DNA from: Aphis gossypii
Taxonomy: Eukaryota > Arthropoda > Insecta > Hemiptera > Aphididae
Reading direction: 5' to 3'
NCBI RefSeq assembly: GCF_020184175.1
Contig: NW_026083054.1
Coordinates: 1 to 64,000 of the forward strand
Length of the DNA: 64,000 nucleotides
Shown: positions 31,218-44,088 of the stretch, piece by piece
Position numbering within the stretch: the first letter of the stretch is position 1
How the letters are laid out: the number at the start of each line of letters is the position of its first letter
The notes under the pieces: model-generated
The model's input: the letters and a program-made list of their open reading frames with translations, nothing else
Databases searched by the model: none
Told to the model about the DNA's origin: nothing
Position numbers and translations under genes: made by a program

Positions 31218-32273
31218 ACCTATGTCTTAAATTGTTTTCTTATATATTATATATTTTAATTTTGTTAAGTATTTTATTTATTTTATAATATTATGATACT
31301 GTCTACATATGACTGAGTAATTAGTAATACAAAATACTGTATTTTACCAGGTATTTTATATTTTTATTTTATTAGTTAATAAAAAGTAATGTTTTGATGT
31401 TTGATTTGTCACAAAATTTAAAAGTTAATATTACCTACCTATCATCATTAATCATGTTAAAACAAAAATTTTTATATTAATTTCATGAAATTTTTATGTT
31501 TCCTATTAATTATTAAGTAGCTCTATTAATTATACTTTATTTAATGTAATTAAGTTGGTAAGTTTACTAGGTTTTAATAGAGGCATTTTTTTTTAATATT
31601 CCAAATATTGTTAGTGCCATGATCGGTCATGATGCATACTAATGTCTACAATACCATAATATCATATATTTATAGGTACTTTAAAGTTTAAACACATACA
31701 ATATAGATATTAGATATAACATTTTTTTGGTAACACTTATAAAGGTAACTTGTGACAGACGAATTGAGAACCTCTATAGTCAAAGTTGAAGCTCACATAG
31801 TTGTGAACTTGTGAACCCTTCTCCCCTATGTAATGAAATATATTTGAGAATATAGTAGTCTAATAATATCTAAGGTCTTAAATAATCATAAACAACTAAT
31901 GTTAATCTTCTAAAAACATTTAATAATCATGCTAATCGTTCGATAATCTTGATAATCATTTGATAATCTTAATAATCTTGATAATCATTTGATAATTATG
32001 GTAATCATTTGATAATCATGGTAATCATTTGATAATCTTGATAATCAGTAATCTGGTGTACATAATATTCGATAGTGGTTTACCCCTCGGTACAGAACAA
32101 TGTTTATTTTAATGTTCTGCAATTAATATCTTATAAGCTAATGTTAGTAATAACTAATAATAATGTAATGACACGATCACAAACCGATCGGCCTAACTAA
32201 AGAAAATAACTCGATATGAAATAATAATACAAAACGTACAAGTCGCGAAATGCGAATAATAAATGTATAAACA
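31218..32273. other. Non-coding AT-rich region with minisatellite
   Basis: No gene is supported. About 31916-32047 consists of imperfect repeats of GATAATCATTTGATAATC and related units of about 21 bp. Confidence 0.6.
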
Positions 32274-32960
32274 GTGATAGCGTGTGTACGACCTGATACC
32301 GGGATTGATAAACCCGGAGATGGTACGGTTGTCCCACGACGACAATTAACAGATGGAGTGGCTCTTGATGACGACGATACATCGAACACCGTTTACGACG
32401 ACCTCGACCGACGGGATAGCGACCTCGTGGACCTTATGACTGGGGAGGCGCAAAGTTGGATTCGATTGAGACATTGTATGAAGCGAGCTCGTAAAACGAC
32501 GTACGGGTACGGCCGCGAAATATTGCGTACCGTCGCGTACGGACGTTGTTGCCACGGCGTTTAACGAACGGCGTGAAAACACGTGGGGACCACGACGGAT
32601 CGCACTGTGTACAACGACGGGCGGGCGAAAACGGTGGTTTTGGTGCAGGCGGCCTTAAAAACACAATTCGTGTGTGTGCAAAGGGACACAACACGAAACG
32701 GAACTCAAAATTGTCCGGGCGGTGGTTTCGGCACAGGCGGCCATAAAAAAAAAAAACACAATTCGACTCCGTTACGACGAAAGCCAAGACGGCTGATAAA
32801 AACGAACGACGGACGGCGGACAACACGCGACGACAACATCATAGCCGCGCGACAACGGCGGGATGGTGACGTATGGAGCGCGGGTACTAGTGGTGGGGGG
32901 TGACGATAACGGTCGACCGGTGTCCGCGAAAACTTGCGACGGGTCCGTATCCAACAAAAA
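32274..32960. other. GC-rich island, possible host exon or promoter
   Basis: This roughly 690-bp segment is much richer in CpG than its surroundings and has open frames on both strands (32274-32564 plus, 32434-32826 minus). None resembles a known protein. A segment containing GGCGGCC, an A run and CACAATTCG occurs twice, near 32650 and 32737. It could be a 5' exon with a CpG-rich promoter, or a fragment of a transferred element. Confidence 0.3.
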
Positions 32961-33689
32961 CATAAGACTATATTTTTACAACTGGTTATTGAGACACTGT
33001 CATTGCTTCTAAAATGGCAAGTTAAAAACCGTGGAAATTGCTCTGAAGCATAGTGAGTATCGTATGTACCTCGTCATTGAGTCTCTGTAATGAATATCAG
33101 AATATGATACATTTTAATTCAATAAATATTATTTAACATATTATTATAGGTATAACTGATGAATATTTAATGAATAACGAATTTTCGTGGAGACATTCAA
33201 ATTTAAAATTTCGAATAATTTTAATGTACATCATATTCAGATAATTTATTATTTTTATTAATGATCATAATTAGTCATTTTAATTAATAGCGTTTATTCA
33301 TAATTTTTACAGCCAAACATTACATAATATGTTATGTGGTATTTAAGTATTATAATTTATAATATTCCAACCTACATGTAATTTTAGTTTTTTTCGTATG
33401 GCGTTGAACGAAGGCCTAACTAAGCTCTGACGCCATGGACTTACGCATAAGAATAATACATTTTGAAATATAATTAATAATTTTTATTTTTTGTTGAAAT
33501 AATATTAACAGTTGTCAACATTTAAACATGATAATGTGAGTAAAAAAAAAATATTTCGTATATATTTTATGCTTTTTATAATATAAAAAATATTACAAAA
33601 ACAGTAAAAATGTAGTTAAATTAGTTACAATTTATTTTTTGGGGCTGTAAACTGTTACAAATATTTTTAAAAACTTAGTACTTAGTACT
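32961..33689. other. AT-rich non-coding DNA
   Basis: No gene, repeat boundary or RNA gene recognised. Confidence 0.5.
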
Positions 33690-33985
33690 TAGTTTGCTAA
33701 ATATTGGCGTTGGTTTGGAACGGGTCGGACAAAGTGGGGGGACTGACCGAATTTTCAAAAAAATTCGCCTAAATTCCAATTTTGATTTGCAAATTCTAAA
33801 AACCAATTTGCAATTATTTGCAATTAATTTGCTAAATGTTGGCGTTGGTTTGGAACTGGTTGGACAAAGTGGGGGGGCTGCATGAAGTTAGCCCCCCCCA
33901 AATAATTTTTTTAGTTTGCGTGCGTGCAATTAATTTGCTAAATATTGGCACTGGTTTGAAGCGAATCCGCCAAGTGGGGGGGCTA
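33690..33985. repeat. Imperfect triplicate AATTTGCTAAATATTGGC repeats
   Basis: TTTGCTAAATATTGGCGTTG recurs at about 33691, 33829 and 33935, each followed by GGTTTGGAA/GAAG, a CGGACAAAG-like stretch and a G run. The copies are spaced 138 and 106 bp apart. Confidence 0.65.
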
Positions 33986-34690
33986 ACTTCATGGTCATCA
34001 TTTTGGAGGGTGAATTGGGACAGTCCGGTGACAGATGATCGTCTCCGCGTCGAACATATCTGGGTTGGTAACCACAATAAGCTTTGGTGTGCCCGTATTG
34101 TTAGCAGTCATAATATTGGCTTATTGTTTTGGGTTTGTACTCTTCGATTTTGATTTTTATGTGGAGAAAGAAGGTCAGTTGAAATATTTCTTTTGAACTA
34201 TGTGTTGGTTCGAGGTCGACAAAGAACAGAGGAAGGCGATTTTTGTTCACTCTATGTAGAACATTGGTGACTTGTCTTACTTCAAATAGGCGTACTTGAA
34301 GTTCATCTTTGATTAGGTCTAGTGGTGTGGAGGGGTGAAGGTTGCGGATAACTACTCTAAGTGGTTTGTCTTCTATGTATGGAACTCAGCTTCTTCTGCT
34401 TTGAGGTAATGAACAAGGGCTATGTATGCTACTGGGCTTGAAGTTTGAATTTTTAAACTATCATTTGATGACTTGCAGATAAATCGACGCCTATTTCTTC
34501 GATTAGAGCCGAGCAAAAGGCAGGGAAATCTATCACGTTTTTATAAAGATTGGAGGAGGGGATTCAATACTTCGCCGACTTCGTCAGTTTCAACACCATT
34601 CTGAGGAATAGCCTCATTTGAAGGTTTCTAAGAAGGTTCGTCTTGAGCAAGTGATTGAAAGCGGTTAGGTGTAGCGAAAATTTTTTTTAT
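33950..34690 (-). pseudogene. Decayed LINE ORF1 (gag-like) fragment
   Basis: The minus strand encodes KPLRVVIRNLHPSTPLDLIK, then VRQVTNVLHRVNKNRLPLFF and VDLEPTHSSKEIFQLTFFLH. This is the domain found before the zinc knuckles of Jockey-type non-LTR retrotransposon ORF1 proteins. It is followed by a knuckle-like segment (YDC, then QYGHTKAY, then CGYQP...GDDH...DCP). Upstream, PPPIFIK and VAYIALVHYLKAEEAEFH also fit. Several stops and shifts interrupt it. No reverse transcriptase part is present nearby. Confidence 0.75.
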
Positions 34691-35029
34691 TTATTTATTC
34701 TGATTTGGTGCAGTGGAAGGTTAGAAAATAGTTATATTTTTAAAGTGTATTGTTGATGTAGACAATTTTGAGACTATTTGATTTAAATGCATTTTTCGAA
34801 GTTCATAAATATTACTTATATTCAATTGTTCATCATACTCTAGGGATAAATCCCGTAGACTTAAATCTTCACCAATTAATGTGTGAACATTTTTAGATTC
34901 TGAAACGGAGTGAAGAATGTATTGATTTTACAAAGATGTATGTTAGATTCTGAACGAAGTGTGATGAATGTATTGATTTTACAATGATGTGTGTTTTTTT
35001 ATTTTTATTTTTTTTTTTGTGTCTGAGTA
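34691..35029. other. Non-coding spacer
   Basis: AT-rich, with a short duplication of GATTCTGAA...GTGATGAATGTATTGATTTTAC near 34893 and 34941. No gene seen. Confidence 0.4.
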
Positions 35030-35199
35030 CAGCATAACTAATCAAAATAATGCTCCAATTTCAAACTTCGGGGGTGGTTTCTGATGTAAAAGTGAATATC
35101 CTTGGTGCATTATAGAGGTAAAAAGTTAACATTTTCCAACAGTTTTCAAAAAAATGGAGAAAAACAAAAAAAAAAAATGACGGAAAAACGGGAATTTTT

Positions 35200-36240
35200 A
35201 CGCAAAACCAGTTTTCGACCAAATCGATTTTTTTATATGGTTGTAATTCAAAAACTAATCACTGTAAATACTTGAAATTTTTACCAAATGTTTATGTTAG
35301 TATTATCTATATACAGTTAAATTTTCAAAAATTTTTGACTTTTTTTGGGTTATTTATAGACCACTGAAATTTTCGATTTTTATGCGAATTTTTTTTTGAA
35401 ATGTCGGTAAAAAATTTTAGATGACCAAAAAAACTTGAAAATTTAATAAAAGGTTCCTTATGAGTTGTTCTTATTGTAGCTAAAAAAAATTAAAAATCGT
35501 TAATCACAATTTTTTTTATAAGTGTTTATAGTTCAAATTTTTACGAAATCTGTCGAAAACTCGAAAATTTGCAAGTAATTTTGAAGTTGAAAAATCATAA
35601 AATTGTTTTCTTTTATAACTAAGTTTTGAAAATTTAGTACAAGGTCTCCATACATTTTTCTTCAAATATCTGTAAAAAAAACTACCGGATTCAGACAAAA
35701 AATGTTTATGAGTGTTTGAAATTTAAATTTTTACAAAACCGCGTTAAATAACGGTTTAGCTTCAAACGATTTTTGATATTTGTTATTATTCAAAAAGTAT
35801 AAGTCGTAGATACTTGAAAATTTTACCAGTTATTTAGATTGGCATTTTCTTTACATGATTTAATTTTCAAAATATTTTGAGTTTTTTTGACGTGTCGATA
35901 AAATTTTTTTGGCCCTATCAAAATACTTGTAAATTTTATATAAAGTTTCTCATATGTTATTCTTATAGTGATTAAAAAATTATAAGAATACATGGGCACA
36001 ATTTTTTTTTATTAGCATTTGAAGTTCAAATTTTGACAAAAATTCGTCAAAATCATGAATATTTGCAAATTATTTTGTAGTTCAAAATTCATAAAGTTGT
36101 TTGTATTTATATCTAACGTTAAAAAATTCAACACTAAGTTTTCCATAAGTTTTGCTTCAAAAAGCTATAGAGAAAATTTTAAGCGTCATTATAGGAAAAA
36201 TGTTTTGAGCGTTTGAGTTTTAAATTTTAAATTTTTATGA
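35200..36240. repeat. Two diverged ~495-bp tandem copies
   Basis: Landmarks recur at about 495-bp spacing: GCAAGTAATTTTGAAGTT near 35570 against GCAAATTATTTTGTAGTT near 36065, and TAGATACTTGAAA-type segments near 35265 and 35810. Copies are AT-rich, diverged and non-coding. They look like a dispersed satellite-like repeat. Confidence 0.6.
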
Positions 36241-36444
36241 AATCGGAATATTTGTTTCAAAATAGAATATATGACAATATTTAATTATAATATATTCTAT
36301 ACTGACAAATCATCTCCGTTCAGAATCGTTTTTCGTATACAATGATACTTATCATTGCATTCAAATTTAATCTACCCTAGTCCGAGGTCCACCCCACCCC
36401 CTAATGTACAGCAGAGCGGTACCCACTTGCCGACTTTTTTGAAT

Positions 36445-36583
36445 TTGCATTAGGCAATAATTGAACAAATGGTTTGACAATGGATATCTATTAAATTTTC
36501 ATTTCCTACACTATTAATGCAAGCAGTTTTTATAGCGTCGCATATGCCTTCAGCCCCTCTTTTAAATATTTCTGTTGCACCTA
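36445..36583 (-). pseudogene. Possible terminal exon of a minus-strand gene fragment
   Basis: On the minus strand an acceptor-like TTTTATAG is followed by 45 open codons encoding GATEIFKRGAEGICDAIKTA and ending SIIA before TAA. It looks like coding sequence (balanced composition against the AT-rich surroundings), but I cannot identify it and no upstream exon was found. Confidence 0.35.
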
Positions 36584-37377
36584 TAAAATACAACTTTTCT
36601 TCACTTTTTTAAATTCACTGATTTAATTAAAACATACATTATATAGTATTTATATATTTTTCAAGAATTAACATCTTAAATTATATTATTCAGACAGTCA
36701 TTAAATAACAATATTTAAATCAAATGTTATGGATATTGATTAAATTTCTTAAAATTAAACCATAGCTATAAAACTATAATAATAACACATTGATAACTAT
36801 TACCTAATCTTGTACAATTTTAGATGTTACCTTTTTTTTTTTTAGTTTGATTGTAACAATATTTTTGATTAAATTATTAATTTGTTTTGCTTACCATCTA
36901 AATTAAAGTAGAATCTGAAGAAATATTATCAAGAATTTTTCGTTATTTTTTTAAATAAAATATAAGTTTTTTTTGTACATAAGTATTAGTAGTTTCTATT
37001 ACCTCAGATAAATCTTGTGTTGTAAGTTATAAATAAAAACTATAACAATAACATAATTCTATATTTATTTATTTATTTATTTAATAAATATTTTAACCTA
37101 TTTTAAATTTAATAATTTTGATTTTCAATTACTATCACATACTAATTTTTTTTAAAGTGTGGTAAGGGAAATTGAATCTGATGGGTGAATGAAAGTTCAA
37201 TACGTTCTTAGCTTTTCAAAACAACCAATAAATATATATACATATATTGGTTGTATATATTATGATTTATGATATATACATATAATCTATTTATTCATTT
37301 TTGAATATCATCAATATAATTTATTTATTTATTTTATGATTTTGATTTAAACTCATAAACTTAAATATATTAGAAAT
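36584..37377. other. AT-rich non-coding DNA before hAT gene
   Basis: No gene seen. It contains ATTT and TATA simple repeats, including ATATATATACATATATTGGTTG near 37230. Confidence 0.5.
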
Positions 37378-39662
37378 AGATGCAAGTAGCTTTGAAAAAA
37401 CTGAATATTTGAACATTGATGTAGTTATTGAAGAAGAAGATAAATCAAATGTATCGACTGTCCTAAATACTTCTAACGAGACAGCAGGTATGTACATTGT
37501 ATTTGTAAAATCTTTAAGAATTAATCAACATTTCCAAATTATAATATTCAGATAATTAGTAAATAACAATATTTAATTAAATTTTTGTAAATATCGGAAG
37601 AGTTTAGTGAAACTAAACCATGCACAACTATTATGATACCTAACTTACAATATTTTACAATTTTAGATGCTGAGTTTTCTGATATCTATGAATCTGTTGA
37701 CAATTTACAATCAGCTTCGCTTATGTTTAAAAATGATCCTGTTTTATTTATGAATAAATCAATCACACCAGGAATGAAGTTAATTCAATTAGAAATGGGT
37801 CCATGCCAACCAGTTGCTACCGATTTACCCAATGGTAAATTTCCAAAAGATGAATCAAATCCACCACGTTCGTTTTCAACGTCATATTATACAAAGTTGG
37901 TTAATGAAAAATCTGAACATCGATCGTGGATTACATACTCGCCTGCAATGAATAGAATTTATTGCTGGACATGCAAACTGTTTGGTTCTATTAGAGCTCA
38001 AAAAAATTCTTTTGTCACTACAGGTTGCAATTCTTGGGTACATTTAGGTGGTTTATATGGTCGAATTCATTTGCATGAAACTTGTAAAGATCACTTAGAA
38101 GCTGAACTAAATAAAATAATGTACATAAACAATAACCGTGTCGATAATAAACATGTTGCAATAAATAGTGTTGTTCATGTATTAATGGACATAATATTAT
38201 GTTTATCCAAACATAATGATGCATTCAGAGGACATACTGAGTATTTAACTAACGATACAAATGGAAAATTTCTAGATTGGGTTAATGTTTTTGCCAAACA
38301 TCATACAATTTTAGCTTCTCACTTGAGAAATATTAAATCATCAACAAAAAAACAATGATTGACATTTCTATCTAAATCATCACAAAATTATATGCTTCAC
38401 TGTATTGCTGAATCGATCCGTGAAACAATTTTAAAGGAAGCAAAACTGGCTGGAATATATTCACTTATACTGGATTCTACAACTGATGTGTCAAAGCTTG
38501 ACCAATTTGCTTTCGTATTGAGATATTGTACAAATGATGGACTTATAAAAGAGCGATTAATTTGTGTTGATGAAACAGTAGATTCAACTGGAAATGGAAT
38601 GTATGAGTTATTTTGTAAAGTATGTGACAAATATAACTTAAATTGGAGACATGATTTGATTGGACAAGCTTATGATGGTGCATCTAATATGCAAGGAGCT
38701 GTAAAAGGATTACGATCGTTAATACAAAATGAAAATAAAAGTGCACTACATATATGGTGTAGCGCCCATTGTTTGAATTTAGCAGTTGTTGATTGTTGTG
38801 AAGCAACTGAATGCGCACAAGACTTTTTGGTACAGTTAGTAGTTTGGTTACATTTTTAGGTGCCAGAAAGAGAAGTGCAACATATGTAGAGTTTCAGAAA
38901 CAACTATATAAAAAACAACGTATTCGTCAATTAAAAAGTTTTTCTGCTACGAGATGGACATACCATGACCGTTCTTTAGAAGTTATACAAAAAACTTTTA
39001 AATCAATTATTTTAACATTGAAAAAAATTATCTCTGAAGAAACTGACAAAAAAACAAACATTTAGCCAATAGTTTTTTAAAACAACTTAATTCATTTAAG
39101 TTTGTTCTTACAATGCATATGATGCGTAATATATTCTTAATTACTACACCATTATCAAGTTATTTACAAAATCCTGCCATTGATTTCATTCAAGCAATAA
39201 ATTTAATTAAAACGACTCGGCAACAAATTCAAGATTTAAGAGCAATGAAAACTGAATCCATATATGAGAACCTATTTTCAGAAACAAAATTATTTTGTGA
39301 GACACATGACTTAGAGGAACATGATTTAGTAGAAGTGCGAACATCAAGAAAAAAATGAGTGGAGAAATAAGTAATGACGAAAGAATAACTTCAGCAAATT
39401 ATCGATACGTATGTGAAGTTTATAGATGTACATTGGATGTAATTTTATCTAAACTAGATGATAGATTTAGTGGTTCTGAAAACATTTTTAAAGAATTTTC
39501 GTTATTACTACCTGAACGCTTAGAGTTAAACAAAGACACCACAAATAAATTTCATTACTTGGTTAACTGGTTGTCTGCAGATAGAATTAATAAAAGTGGT
39601 TTAAATGTAGAATATGAGTTATTTGCTTCTAATTATAAAAACTTTATTAGTAGTGCTACAGC
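37378..39662 (+). pseudogene. ZMYM1-like hAT transposase, 5' and middle part
   Basis: A first exon (about 37378-37486, acidic) ends at GTATGT. The main exon starts after TTTTAG at 37667. It encodes a TTF-type zinc finger region (SWITYSPAMNRIYCWTCKLF) and the hAT RNase-H-like core: LAGIYSLILDSTTDVSKLDQ with the first Asp, DLIGQAYDGASNMQG with the second, and HIWCSAHCLNLAVVD. An in-frame TGA lies at 38356-38358, a frame shift near 38840, a stop at 39062-39064, and further breaks near 39357. The coding sequence is then cut at 39662 by another element and resumes at 44097. The product resembles zinc-finger MYM-type protein 1-like transposases. Confidence 0.8.
39655..39662. repeat. hAT target duplication GCTACAGC, left copy
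   Basis: The same eight bases occur at 44089-44096, directly outside inverted ends CACTGAGATAGATAAGATA and its complement. Eight-base duplications fit the hAT superfamily. Confidence 0.88.
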
Positions 39663-39685
39663 CACTGAGATAGATAAGATATAGC

Positions 39686-41083
39686 GGAGCGCGGACTCGG
39701 CCGTAAAAACAAGCCGTCGTGTTTGACGTTACCCCCACCACCGAAGGGCAAAACATTTCATTTTTACATAGAAAAATACGATGAATTTGTAAATAACGAT
39801 TTATTTTCGTTCTTAATAGCTGAGATATTTACTCAAATGCTTATATAATCTCAAGCCTTTTCGTTAGTTTGTAATTTGTTACAATTTTGTATATCTAGTA
39901 TATTCAATATGGTTGTCTCGTGTTCAGCTTTTGGATGTACTAATAGGCACATTAAAGGTGGAAGTATTCAGTTCCACAAGTACCTAAATATTAACATTTT
40001 ATACAGTTTTATTTGTGGCCAGGGGCCCGGAGGTTTCTTGAAGCCCCGATGGTTTTATAATTTTATATAATTAAATATTTAATCATTGAGAAGCGAAAAA
40101 AATACCCACGAAAAAAAAACCCAAACTACAATCACACCGGAAAAAAAGCCCAAGGAAATAAAAGTGCTATCATTGTAATCTTATATTTTGAAATATTTTA
40201 TAAACTGTGGTTGATTGTTGATTATACAATGGATTTACAATCATATAATACATTTTTAATAATAAATAATAATATTTTTTAAATAATTTTATCATATAAT
40301 TATTTAATAGAACATAGGAAAAAAATATTAAAAATACAAAATATTCTCGTTTGTGGTAACATAATAATAACTAATAATTATAATACGAGAGATCATAGTC
40401 ATAATAATTAAATAATATAATAATAGTAAATTGTTAATTTAAAAAATAATTTTCGATAAGTAGTCTATACAATCATGATAAAATTCAACAATAACCTGTA
40501 GGCTATATCTATACATAAAAAAATTAAAATTAACTTAACTGTATAATAATGATAATTAACTATAAAAGCTAAGTTAAAACAATACAAAATTTAACTGAAT
40601 AAGTTATATTATATTAATAAGTTTGATTGAACAAAAATAACTAACAAGTTATTATACCTACCTAAATATTAATATTTTATATTATATAGATTTCCACTTA
40701 ATAATCCTGAATTACTTAAAAAATGGTTGATTGAAGTTAAAAGGAAGAATTTTATACCTACAATGTATAGCACTTTATGTAGTGAACAACTATTTATAAA
40801 CAAAAATGTCCATTGTAAATCTCAAAATCCCTGCTTGAACACTTTCCATATCGTTATATCTTATATTATAATCATGGTAATACAATAAGGTAATGAATAA
40901 TTACTACTACATTTCATTTGTTAAAGAATTAAGAAAATAAATTAAGAATTATGAACGAAAATAATCATAACTACACGTATATCGTATGTAAAAATGAAAT
41001 GTTTTGCCCTTCGATGGTGGGGGAAGCGGGATTCGAGACGGCTCGTTTTTTGTATCATTGCGGGAATGGCGAGTCCGCGCTCC
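39686..41083. mobile_element. GC-rich inverted-repeat unit with THAP remnant
   Basis: Arms at 39686-39771 and 40987-41083 are inverted copies (GGAGCGCGGACTCG at the outer end, GGGCAAAACATTTCATTTTT at the inner end) with an indel. Inside, 39909-39990 encodes MVVSCSAFGCTNRHIKGGSI, the start of a THAP zinc finger. About 40690-40800 encodes FPLNNPELLKKWLIEVKRKN, which looks like the next part of the same domain, separated by an intron or insertion. I found no clear target duplication, so nesting is inferred. Confidence 0.5.
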
Positions 41084-41360
41084 AGTCAGTGTTGGGAAGT
41101 GACAGAGAAATTCCCATGGTGCGGGGAAATTTGGCTCAAAAGTTATAAAAAGGGAATGCAGGGAAAATAGAGTGGAAAAGGGGAAAATAAGAAAATAAAA
41201 ATATATGAATAAAATACCAAAAAAAAACTCTTCTCCCAAAGACAAATTCAACACTGATAATATAATATAAAATATGATAGTTTATGATTATAACATAATT
41301 ATTGGCATTATTTGGCACTAGACATTTTACTAGTGTATGATTATAGGTATCAACTATCAG

Positions 41361-41517
41361 ATCACGGTATAGGAGATAACATAATAGCAGGAACCACGGT
41401 TTAAGATAGTACTACTATCTTAAACCGTGGCAGGAACTGATACAACACTACATGGGTGGACTGATGTCTGGTGGACAGAATGGAATATTCTGTGATAATA
41501 TCTTCTATACCGTGATC
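41361..41517. repeat. Nested perfect and near-perfect hairpins
   Basis: The inner arms CCACGGTTTAAGATAG (41395-41410) and complement (41416-41431) are perfect around a 5-nt loop. The outer arms GATCACGGTATAGGAGATA (41361-41379) and complement (41499-41517) differ by one base. The structure lies about 180 bp upstream of the hAT transposase frame. Confidence 0.8.
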
Positions 41518-41692
41518 AGACATCAGTCTATAAATAGAATGGTTAATTTTTATTTTGAAAAAATAGTAGTGATTAAATTTGGTAATTACCTAATACCTAT
41601 TTAAATAAAAGTGAAAATGAATTTATTAGATTCTGATTGCGACGATCCAAAACTATCAACACCGAAAAAAAAAAAGAGCAATACGTAATGAG

Positions 41693-43677
41693 TTGGATAA
41701 ATTGGATAAGAGAACGAATAGAAAGTTATTTAAAAAAGAATGGCTTGAGTTGAGTCAGTTTAAAAATTGGCTTAAAGAAATTCCAAATAATAATTTAAAG
41801 TGTAAGTGCATTGCATGCAACACAACTTTATCGTGCGGAAAAAGTGAATTACTAAAACACTGTAATGGAGCGAAGCATATAGCAAATTGCAAAGGTATAA
41901 AAGGAACCAAACCTATATCTATGAATTTACCATCGACAGTCACCAGCTGCAAAAAAAATGAGTTGGACAATGTTAAAAAAGCTGAAATCAAATTGTCATG
42001 TTTTTATGCTACAAATAATATTGCACTTCAAACCATCGAAACACTCACACCTATTTTAAAAGGAATTTTCTCTGACTCAAAAATTGCACAAAATCTTCAA
42101 CTCTCAAGGAAAAAATGTGTTAGTATAATTAAAAATGTTATATTACCAGTTGAAAACGAAGATACTGTAAAAATTATTCAACATAATCCATTCTCAATTC
42201 TAATCGATGAAAGCACAAATATAAGTTTTCATAAGTTTTTATGTGTACTTGTGAGATTCGTTCACCCAGCAGATGGACAGGTATGTACAAGACTACTAGA
42301 ATTAGTTCCAGTTGATGCAAAAGACTGTAGTGCAAGAAAATTGGTGGAAGAGTTCAAAAATTGTTTAAATTTAAAACAGATCCCTCTTCAAAATTTAGTT
42401 AGTGTTGCTAGTGACGGTGCAAATGTCATGATAGGTAATAAAAATTCTTTTTTTTCTCATTTAAAAAGTGAACTTCCAAAATTAATACTAATGCAATGTA
42501 TTTGTAATTCTGCTGCACTTGCTGCAAGTAAAGCTACACAACAGTTGCCTCGTTCACCAGAAGATTTATTAAGATTGGTATCATCATACGTTTCTGGTAG
42601 TGCTAAACGTACAGCAATATTATTAGAAATCCAGGAATTTTTTGATGGTCACAAGAAAAAATATTAAAATTAGCAAACACAAGATGGTTAGCGTTACATC
42701 AGTGTGTTGTTAGAATGCTGGAATGTTGGGTAAGTCTTACACACTATTTTACACTTGCTGTAACAGAAGACCATCTTAAAAGTGCTGAAATAATTTTGGA
42801 TATGTTAAGAAATCAAGTTATTAAATCCTATTTCTTATTTTTGAAGTATTCATTACAATACTTCAATTCTTATAATGCCATGTTTCAAACAAGATCAATA
42901 AAAATTCAGGACTTGTATAGTAACACAACAAAACTTTTAAAACTACTATGTCAAAACTTTATTAAACCATCATTACTAAGAGACGGTTTATCTAAATTAG
43001 TATATTCTGATCCTAACAATTTACTGCCTGAAAGTGAGGTTTTCCTTGGAGCGGAGCAGAATGTGAAATGGAGATAAAAAATTTACCTGACTCAATTGTC
43101 TCTGAAGTAAGAACTCAATGTCTTAAATTTGATACAAAAGCTGCCGAAGAAATAAGCATTAGACTACCATTAAATAATAACATGTTTAAAGAAATAACAT
43201 TTTTGGATTCATCTATAGCTTTAGACGCAAGCAACCATAGCTCAGTTAAACATTTTCCAGTTCTCTCAAATATTTTTGAAAATATTATAAGTCCAACTAA
43301 ACTAATTGAAGAGTGGAGAGAATTGCCATATTTTTTTTAACAAGGAAGAAATTAATAATTTAAAAAACATGAGCATTAATGAAATGTGGCATAATATTGG
43401 ACAAGTAAATGATTTTACAAGTGATACAAAAAAATTTTTAAATATTTCTAAACTAGCAAAAATGGTATTGACATTACCACATAGTAACGCAGAAGCGGAA
43501 AGGATATTTTCTGTTGTCAACGATGTCAAAACCAAAAAAAGGAACCGTATATCTGATGACACATTAAATGCTGTTACTGTGATCAGATCATCATTTCAAG
43601 ATAAAAATATTTCATCTGCAGATTTCAAAATAACTAAATCACATACAGATTTGCACAATGTCACCATGTATAAATAG
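41693..43677 (+). pseudogene. hAT transposase of the nested element (broken)
   Basis: The first frame (41693-42667, 324 codons) has a BED-like finger (CKCIACNTTLSC, then HCNGAKH) and the RNase-H core: FSILIDESTNIS and VSVASDGANVMIGNK with two catalytic Asp residues, then MQCICNSAALAASKA. After a break at about 42660 it continues with LANTRWLALHQC (42671 onward) and 42715-43077. It then continues at 43068-43340 and 43306-43677, where the C-terminal dimerisation domain ends with LTLPHSNAEAERIFSVVNDV. Three frame breaks make it inactive. It resembles the ZBED5/FAM200-like hAT lineage. Confidence 0.8.
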
Positions 43678-44088
43678 TATGTATAAATTGAAAATTGACA
43701 TTTGTTGTAATTATACTTAAATAAAACACATATTTGGTCATTAAAAATACAACAGACTTTATTAATTATCTACTCAGTCTATACCAAAATTATACTTGAA
43801 TAATAATAATCTTTATTAGAAGTTAGCACTAGTATAATACTATAAATTTCCTGAAAAATATATTATATTATCTTTAATCGTACTATCTGTATTATCATAA
43901 AGATAATAAACTTTATAAACAATTGTGATTGTTATTATCAGCTATCCATGTAAATTTAATTTTTTTTTACAATTGAGTCAGAGCAGGGAAATTTTTGTGG
44001 GAAAAGGGAAATTAAGTTGCACACAGTGGGAATTATCTCTAGTTAACATTCCCAACACTGGCTCCAGTGTATCTTATCTATCTCAGTG

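Larger units (their letters stand above)
39663..44088 (+). mobile_element. Second hAT element nested in the first
   Basis: A 4.4 kb element with 19-bp terminal inverted repeats (CACTGAGATAGATAAGATA) and an 8-bp duplication. It encodes a degraded hAT transposase at 41693-43677. Its left end is complicated by a GC-rich inverted-repeat unit at 39686-41083. It interrupts the ZMYM1-like coding region between a Ser-Ala-Thr-Ala segment and the C-terminal dimerisation domain. Confidence 0.82.

Noticed and set aside
32546..32903. Overlapping frames in the CpG-rich island
   Set aside because: Low stop density follows from GC content. Frames on both strands compete and none resembles a known protein.
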